Shown here: one piece after another, positions 5,551 to 9,435 of the stretch
Position numbering within the stretch: the stretch's first letter is position 1
Layout of the letters: the number at the start of each line of letters is the position of its first letter
Assembly (NCBI GenBank): GCA_003151895.1
Contig: PLYX01000285.1
Location: 1-9,435 of the forward strand
Direction: 5' to 3'
Source: Solirubrobacterales bacterium
Lineage (GTDB): Bacteria > Actinomycetota > Thermoleophilia > Solirubrobacterales > Solirubrobacteraceae
Length of the DNA: 9,435 nt
Made by a program: the position numbers and the translations under genes
Notes under the pieces: model-generated
Database searches by the model: none
What the model was told of the DNA's origin: nothing
What the model saw: only the letters and a program-made list of their open reading frames with translations

Positions 5551-6490
5551 TCATCCCGACGAGCCGCTCGATCGTGGGGCATTCGATGCCGTGACGTGCG
5601 GCGGCGCGCAGCACCGCACCAGGGATCGCGTCCAGCTCGGGCGGACGCCCGGCGGCGATGTCACGCTGCATGGAGCTGCCGAGCGTGGCGTGCGCGGCGG
5701 TGAGCTCGCCGAGCACCCTAGCGGGCACAAGCGGATCGCCACTCGCGATCGCGGCGCCCTCGGCCTGCGCTACAGCGCAGCCCTCTTCGATCGCCCCCAC
5801 CAGCTCGGCGCGCAGCTCGGGCGTCGAGCGGATCTCCCCGAGCAGGCGGTCGAACGCGCTCGTGGTGCAGGCGAGCGCGTTGAGACGCACGAGCTTCGAC
5901 CACATCACCTGTGCCTCCCCCCCATCGGCCAGAGCCACCGCCCGCTCCGCGGGCGGTGGGGCAATGTGATTGGGTGGATAGACGCGCGCGGGGATGCCGG
6001 CCTCGGCGAGGGTGCTCGCCAGTCGCCGCATCGGCTCGCCCGCGGCCGGATAGCGGGAGGCCATCTCCACTAGCAGGAACCGGCTCGTGTGGACGACCAC
6101 GCCCGGCTCGGGCCGGTCGGCCTCCACGCGAATCGTGCCCGCCACGACCGTGCCCTCGCCGAAGCGCTCGCGCAGCACGTCGATGTGGTCGAGGCCGTTG
6201 AGCAGTGGCAGCACGAGCTTCGGCGCCGCGCCGACGCGCTCGAGCGCATCGCGCAAGCCGGCGGCCTTGGTGGCGACGATCAGCGCGTCCACCGGCTCGT
6301 CGAGGTAGGGCACCGCGCGTGGGTGAGCGACGAAATCTCCGAGCAGCACGCTGCTGACGCGCAGACCCTGCCCGGAGATCGTCTCGACAGTGGAGTCCCT
6401 GGCGATCACCGCCACCGTTGTCCCTGCGCGGTCGAGCGCGCCGGCCACCAGTCCGCCGACCCCTCCGGGTCCAAGCACGGCGACGTTCAC
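5528..6490 (-). CDS. panE: Ketopantoate reductase family (2-dehydropantoate 2-reductase)
   Basis: PanE reduces 2-dehydropantoate to pantoate with NADPH in pantothenate and coenzyme A synthesis. The 320-residue protein starts MNVAVLGPGGVGG, with the GxGxxG nucleotide loop at residues 7-12. Residues equivalent to the E. coli PanE active site can be matched by position in motif: Lys75 in ATKAAGL, Asn98 in LLNG, Lys199 in MWSKLVRLN, Ser273 in SSMQRD and Glu285 in ELDAIPG. The family contains paralogues with other substrates, so the exact reaction is likely but not proven. GTG at 6490 was chosen because GGAG lies 6 bp upstream and the nucleotide loop follows at once; the longer frame from 6544 adds 18 residues without family character. 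An extra Pro/Ala-rich loop (about residues 177-193) precedes MWSKL. It lies 73 bp downstream of the FAD oxidase gene on the same strand and overlaps the small acidic gene tail-to-tail by 23 bp. Confidence 0.88.
   Translation of the reverse strand: MNVAVLGPGGVGGLVAGALDRAGTTVAVIARDSTVETISGQGLRVSSVLLGDFVAHPRAVPYLDEPVDALIVATKAAGLRDALERVGAAPKLVLPLLNGLDHIDVLRERFGEGTVVAGTIRVEADRPEPGVVVHTSRFLLVEMASRYPAAGEPMRRLASTLAEAGIPARVYPPNHIAPPPAERAVALADGGEAQVMWSKLVRLNALACTTSAFDRLLGEIRSTPELRAELVGAIEEGCAVAQAEGAAIASGDPLVPARVLGELTAAHATLGSSMQRDIAAGRPPELDAIPGAVLRAAARHGIECPTIERLVGMIRARVAS
5935..5959. repeat. Perfect 11-bp palindrome inside the ketopantoate reductase gene
   Basis: CCACCGCCCGC (5935-5945) is the exact inverse of GCGGGCGGTGG (5949-5959), with a 3-nt loop. 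It lies in the part of the gene that encodes the Pro/Ala-rich extra loop before the catalytic-lysine motif MWSKL. It is intragenic, so a terminator role is unlikely. Confidence 0.8.
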
Positions 6491-6563
6491 CGGGATCTCC
6501 CCACGGTCACAACAGGCAATCGGGTCCCGCCGGCACCCGGTCACACGCTGCGCACGGCGACAT
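6491..6563 (-). other. Short spacer between FAD oxidase and ketopantoate reductase genes
   Basis: This 73-bp gap separates two same-strand genes. It holds the ribosome binding site GGGGAGA (6496-6502, minus strand) of the downstream gene. I see no hairpin or clear promoter, so the two genes may form one transcript. Confidence 0.5.
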
Positions 6564-8204
6564 TCACGGCAGCGGGTCGACGAGCACGCCGGGATTCATG
6601 ACGCCGTGGGGATCGACCGCCGCCTTCGCGCCGCGCAACGCCGCGGCGAACGGGTCGGGACGCTGGCGGTCATACCAGGGCCGGTGGTCGCGCCCGACGG
6701 CGTGGTGGTGGGTGATGGTGGCGCCCTCGGCGACGATCACCTCGGAGACCGCCGCCTTGATCGCAGCCCACTGCTGGACCTCTTCGCCACGCAGCGCGGG
6801 GGCGAGCACCGTGTAGTAGGGAGCCGGGCCATCGGGGTAGACATGCGTGAAGCGGCAGGAGACGTGCGCGGCGCCGCTCACGTCGCGGGCCGCGGCATGC
6901 GCGGCCGCCATCACGCGCTCGTGGAAGCGAGGGAAGCGATCCCAGGTGATGGCCGTCTCGAACGTCTCGCTCAGGACGCCCATGGCGACGAAGACGTCGC
7001 GCACATAGGGGGCGCGCAGGAACGCTTCGCGCCATGCCCCCACCCCACTCGCGCCCTCTCCCGCGCCCGAGCCCCGGCCACCGCTCGAGGAGCCGCGCCG
7101 TTCGCCGGCGACGCCGCCGTGCTCGGCGCAGATGGCAAGCGCGCGATCCATCGGGAAGTCGCAGGGGTGGTCGGAGGACTCGAAGCCGAGCACGAGCAGC
7201 GCGAACGTGCCGTCGCCGGACATCGTGAAGCGCGCCTCGGCGGGGTCGATCAGGCGGCAGTTGCTCGGGTGAAGGCCCGACTGGGAGAGCGATCGCACGC
7301 ACTCCGCGCCGGAGGCGAACGTGGGGAAGCGCACGCCCGCCGACGCGCGGTGGGTGGGACGCGGCTGGACGCGCACCCAGGCCTCGGTGATCACCCCGAG
7401 CGTGCCCTCCGAGCCGGCGAGCATCCGGTCGGGGCTCGGGCCCGCGCCGGAGCCGGGGAGTCGCCGCGAGGCCCATGTGCCCGCCGGGGTGAGCGCGCGG
7501 ACGGACTCGACGAAGTCCTCGATGTGGGTCCACACGGTTGCGAAGTGCCCGGCGGCGCGCGTGGCGATCCAGCCGCCGAGCGTTGAGAGCTCGAACGACT
7601 GCGGGAAGTGGCGCAGGGTGAGGCCGTGCTCTGCGAGCTGAGCCTCCAGGTCGGGGCCGGTGGCGCCGGCCTGGATGAGCGCGGCGCGCGAAACCTGGTC
7701 GACCTCGAGCACGCGGCGCAGTCCGCCGAGGTCGATCGTGATGGCGCCGTTGTAGGAGGGGTCCACGTTGGGCTGCACCCCGCCGACGACGCTTGTGCCG
7801 CCGCCGTAGGGGATCGCGGCGACGCGCTCGGCCGAGCACCATTCGAGCAGGCGCTCGACGTCGACCTCATCACGTGGACGAGCGACGAAGTCCGGTGGAT
7901 GATCGAAGCGCCCTCGGAAGCCAAGCACGACATCCGAATAGGACTTGCCGAGCGCATGTGAAGCGCGCGCGTGCGCGTCGGTCGAGCAGATCGCCGCAAT
8001 CGCCGAGGGTGGGAGGACACGCGCAGCGGGGAGCGCGACCGACGCGAGGCTCACGGGCTGCTCGACCTCTACGGGCGGGAAGCCCAGGTGGACGGCGAGA
8101 CCGCCGGCGGCGGCGCGAACCTCATCGGGAGAGGGCTGCTCGTCCTCGAATCCCCAACCCCAGTGCTTACGTCGGCGGGCGCTCACCAACATATCTTTAC
8201 CCAT
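6564..8204 (-). CDS. FAD-binding oxidase, alkyl-DHAP synthase (AGPS)-like
   Basis: A 546-residue flavoprotein of the PCMH/vanillyl-alcohol-oxidase superfamily, closest in appearance to alkyldihydroxyacetonephosphate synthase, which swaps the acyl chain of acyl-DHAP for a fatty alcohol to form an ether lipid. The N-terminal HWGWGFEDEQPS is characteristic of bacterial AGPS-like proteins. The FAD domain (about 105-282) contains IPYGGGTSVVGG (131-142), PQSFELSTLGGWIATRAAGH (201-220) and GSEGTLGVITEAW (264-276). The C-terminal region has APYYTVLAP (461-469) and the triple histidine THHHAVGRDHRPW (498-510), matching the catalytic HHH of AGPS. A Gly/Ser-rich stretch (about 368-390) looks like an inserted disordered loop. 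No other ether-lipid gene is in the window, so a D-lactate/glycolate-oxidase-like role remains possible. The start ATG at 8204 has GGAGAGG 4 bp upstream; a longer frame from 8297 would overlap the divergent Nudix gene. Confidence 0.88.
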   Translation of the reverse strand: MGKDMLVSARRRKHWGWGFEDEQPSPDEVRAAAGGLAVHLGFPPVEVEQPVSLASVALPAARVLPPSAIAAICSTDAHARASHALGKSYSDVVLGFRGRFDHPPDFVARPRDEVDVERLLEWCSAERVAAIPYGGGTSVVGGVQPNVDPSYNGAITIDLGGLRRVLEVDQVSRAALIQAGATGPDLEAQLAEHGLTLRHFPQSFELSTLGGWIATRAAGHFATVWTHIEDFVESVRALTPAGTWASRRLPGSGAGPSPDRMLAGSEGTLGVITEAWVRVQPRPTHRASAGVRFPTFASGAECVRSLSQSGLHPSNCRLIDPAEARFTMSGDGTFALLVLGFESSDHPCDFPMDRALAICAEHGGVAGERRGSSSGGRGSGAGEGASGVGAWREAFLRAPYVRDVFVAMGVLSETFETAITWDRFPRFHERVMAAAHAAARDVSGAAHVSCRFTHVYPDGPAPYYTVLAPALRGEEVQQWAAIKAAVSEVIVAEGATITHHHAVGRDHRPWYDRQRPDPFAAALRGAKAAVDPHGVMNPGVLVDPLP

Positions 8205-8236
8205 ACAGCCTCTCCGGGGTCTAGCCTTGTAGGGGT
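8205..8236. promoter_or_regulatory. Compact divergent promoter, FAD oxidase / Nudix
   Basis: Only 32 bp separate the two start codons. On the plus strand TAGCCT (8222-8227) ends 9 bp before the Nudix ATG, fitting a leaderless or near-leaderless start. On the minus strand TAGACC (8218-8223) overlaps it through the shared palindrome CTAG, and GGAGAGG (8209-8215) is the FAD oxidase ribosome binding site. If both boxes are used, polymerase binding in one direction would exclude the other. Confidence 0.5.
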
Positions 8237-8911
8237 ATGGCGACGAGAGCCGAGTCGACGACGAATGAGATGCCGGAGATCCTGGCGCGCGGGCCATGGG
8301 ATCTGAGCCAGGTGACCACGCGCTGGCGGGCGGAGCACTTCGAGCCGTCCTCGGAGCACACGCGTGAGGCGGACGCCGAGATCGCGGGGTTGCAGGAGCG
8401 CGGGTCGCCGAGCCACGACGGCCTCGCGGGGAGGCTGGTGGACTTCAAGGACGGCCCGCTGGGCATCGAGCTCGAAATGCAGCCGCTGCGCTGGGCGCTG
8501 CGACTGGTGGCGAGCGACGCGTCCCACAGCGTGGCGGCGCTGTGCGTCACCCGCGCGGCGGACGGGCGCTGGCTGGCGGGCAGGCGCGCAGCGTGGCTGT
8601 CGTCGTGGGCGGGACGCTGGGCGCTCGGGGCGGGTGGCGCGGTGGACCTCGGGGAGAACCCGGCGGACACGCTCGTCAGGGAGCTGCACGAGGAGTGGTC
8701 GGTGTCGCCCGAGCGGATACGTGGTGAGGCGCTCGTGAAGTTGCCGCATAGGCTAGTGATGTTCGTGGGGCAGGCCTGGTTGCCGGAGGGCGCCGAGGTG
8801 ACCCCGGACCACGAGCACGACGAGTACGCGTGGTGGCCGAGCGAGATCGACGAGTGGCCGCGGGAGGCCGAGGAGAGCCTGCGCAGAATGGCGCGCTGGC
8901 TGTCGGAGTGA
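8237..8911 (+). CDS. Nudix hydrolase domain protein
   Basis: A 224-residue protein with a Nudix fold in its second half. Nudix enzymes hydrolyse nucleoside diphosphates linked to another moiety, using Mg2+ held by the Nudix box. The box is at residues 134-156: Gly134, Glu140, then REL-H-EE at 148-153, followed by WSV. It fits GX5EX7REUXEEXGU except that Ser155 stands in the place of the usual Gly; the metal-binding glutamates are intact. The N-terminal 95 or so residues (PWDLSQVTTRWRAEHFEPS...) form an extra domain I do not recognise, so substrate cannot be predicted. The end (HDEYAWWPSEIDEWPREAEESLRRMA) is a typical Nudix C-terminal segment. ATG at 8237 follows a -10-like box closely; a second ATG at codon 12 is possible. 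The stop overlaps the next start as GTGA. Confidence 0.87.
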   Translation: MATRAESTTNEMPEILARGPWDLSQVTTRWRAEHFEPSSEHTREADAEIAGLQERGSPSHDGLAGRLVDFKDGPLGIELEMQPLRWALRLVASDASHSVAALCVTRAADGRWLAGRRAAWLSSWAGRWALGAGGAVDLGENPADTLVRELHEEWSVSPERIRGEALVKLPHRLVMFVGQAWLPEGAEVTPDHEHDEYAWWPSEIDEWPREAEESLRRMARWLSE

Positions 8912-9309
8912 GGCGCCCCGCGGGTGTCTCCGATCTGGCGGGGGCAGCCACTGCGACCGGACCGTCGTGGGCGTTCACCGCGCTGAAGTGGACATCGTTC
9001 TTTCACTCGTGCGTGTACACCTCGCTGTTGATCTGCGCATTCGCACTCGGCAAACCGCAGCCGGCGACGCTGGTGCTGGGATGGACACATGGGATCCTTT
9101 GGATCGGGATGTCACTTGCGTGCATCACCGCGGCGCGTATGAGGATCGTTCCGTTGCGACTGGCGGTGGCGGTGGCGGTGCTGGGTGGGATCGGGCCGTT
9201 CTTCGGCAGCTGGGAGTTCGTGCGCACCCAAATGGCACACGGCAAGCGAACACGCGCCGCCGGGTCCACTGTTAGGCAGTGTGAAGAGTCGCGGGCCGAG
9301 ACACCCTGA
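8908..9309 (+). CDS. Small integral membrane protein, DUF3817-like
   Basis: A 133-residue protein with three predicted membrane segments, at about residues 30-48, 53-76 and 81-102. They include ALKWTSFFHSCVYTSLLICAF, GWTHGILWIGMSLACITAA and a glycine-rich LAVAVAVLGGIGPFFGSW segment ending in EFVRTQ. The HG in the second helix, and the third helix closing with GPFFG..EF, recall the DUF3817 family of small actinobacterial membrane proteins, whose function is unknown. The C-terminus (about 105-133) is charged and probably cytoplasmic. The GTG start at 8908 is chosen because it overlaps the Nudix stop codon as GTGA, implying translational coupling; upstream extensions of the frame are an out-of-frame reading of the Nudix gene. 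A functional link with the Nudix enzyme is suggested by the coupling only. Confidence 0.8.
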   Translation: MRRPAGVSDLAGAATATGPSWAFTALKWTSFFHSCVYTSLLICAFALGKPQPATLVLGWTHGILWIGMSLACITAARMRIVPLRLAVAVAVLGGIGPFFGSWEFVRTQMAHGKRTRAAGSTVRQCEESRAETP

Positions 9310-9333
9310 CTCAGTTCCGCCGGCCGAGCGCGC

Positions 9334-9339
9334 TAGAGT
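9334..9339 (+). promoter_or_regulatory. -10-like box TAGAGT before the E2 gene
   Basis: TAGAGT, within CTAGAGT, ends 8 bp before the ATG at 9348. This matches the start-proximal boxes of several genes in the window and suggests a leaderless or near-leaderless mRNA. GGGGCTGG between box and start is a poor ribosome binding site. Confidence 0.45.
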
Positions 9340-9347
9340 GGGGCTGG

Positions 9348-9435
9348 ATGCCCACCGGCACGACGATCAACGAGACGATCGACGTCGTGACCCCTGCAGC
9401 CGGCGAGTCGGTCACCGAGGGAACGATCCTCGAAT
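9348..9435 (+). CDS. 2-oxoacid dehydrogenase E2 subunit, N-terminus (runs off the window)
   Basis: The 29 visible residues, MPTGTTINETIDVVTPAAGE and then SVTEGTILE, are the first strands of a biotinyl/lipoyl domain. The GESVTEGTI motif is typical of dihydrolipoamide acyltransferases, the E2 core of 2-oxoglutarate or pyruvate dehydrogenase, where the lipoyl-lysine arm carries acyl groups to CoA. GESVTEG is most familiar from SucB-type E2, but pyruvate-type E2 of actinobacteria shares it, so I leave the symbol open. The lipoyl lysine, subunit-binding and catalytic domains lie beyond the window. A biotin carboxyl carrier protein is less likely because of the GESVTEG phrase. The start is fixed by the ATG 8 bp behind TAGAGT and by the usual short lead into the domain. 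Confidence 0.82.
   Translation, partial: MPTGTTINETIDVVTPAAGESVTEGTILE

Noticed and set aside
5764..5779. 7-bp inverted repeat CTGCGCT/AGCGCAG in ketopantoate reductase
   Set aside because: It encodes an ordinary conserved-looking stretch, and short GC palindromes are common by chance in this composition.
8205..8297. N-terminal extension of the FAD oxidase to 8297
   Set aside because: It would add 31 residues of low-complexity sequence, cover the Nudix start and ignore the strong ribosome binding site at 8209-8215.
8830..8907. Upstream extension of the membrane protein frame
   Set aside because: These 26 codons lie inside the Nudix gene in another frame; the GTG overlapping the Nudix stop is the natural start.

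Overview
The window reads as ordinary chromosomal DNA from a high-GC, probably actinobacterial organism. The evidence is the GC-rich, codon-biased genes on both strands, GTG starts, -10-like boxes lying almost on top of start codons (which suggests leaderless or near-leaderless mRNAs), and an actinobacterial-type ABC1 kinase. The style of the proteins suggests Thermoleophilia/Solirubrobacterales, but that is an inference without a marker gene. No rRNA, tRNA, CRISPR array, complete insertion sequence or phage gene is visible.

Layout: (1) 1-498 (+), the C-terminal end of pyruvate kinase, cut by the window edge. (2) 499-838, a gene-free stretch with a possible hairpin after pyk and, at 733-824, four motif copies at an exact 23-bp period that resemble the multiple terminal repeats of IS21-type transposons. 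(3) 839-3121 (-), a two-gene unit: a metallo-beta-lactamase-fold hydrolase followed by an ABC1/AarF/UbiB atypical kinase. (4) 3231-5550 (+), glyoxalase I with all four metal ligands, a luciferase-like flavin oxidoreductase, a second VOC-fold protein and a small acidic protein of unknown function. Hairpins or a shared CGCGCTAC word follow three of these stops. (5) 5528-8204 (-), an AGPS-like FAD oxidase and then a ketopantoate reductase-type enzyme; the latter overlaps the small acidic gene tail-to-tail. (6) 8237-9309 (+), a Nudix hydrolase translationally coupled through GTGA to a small DUF3817-like membrane protein. (7) 9348-end (+), the lipoyl-domain start of a 2-oxoacid dehydrogenase E2 subunit.

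Functionally, the clearest theme is aldehyde (methylglyoxal) handling. A convincing glyoxalase I stands divergent from a glyoxalase II-like MBL hydrolase across a 109-bp shared intergenic region. This would be a complete glyoxalase pair if the hydrolase uses the thioester product. Pyruvate kinase and the E2 subunit at the two ends are central carbon enzymes. I see no clear novel defence or mobile system. The observations most worth following are the 23-bp-period array, the divergent glyoxalase pair with its odd hydrolase, the recurrent start-proximal -10 boxes, and low-complexity insertions in three minus-strand enzymes, one of them lying on a perfect palindrome.
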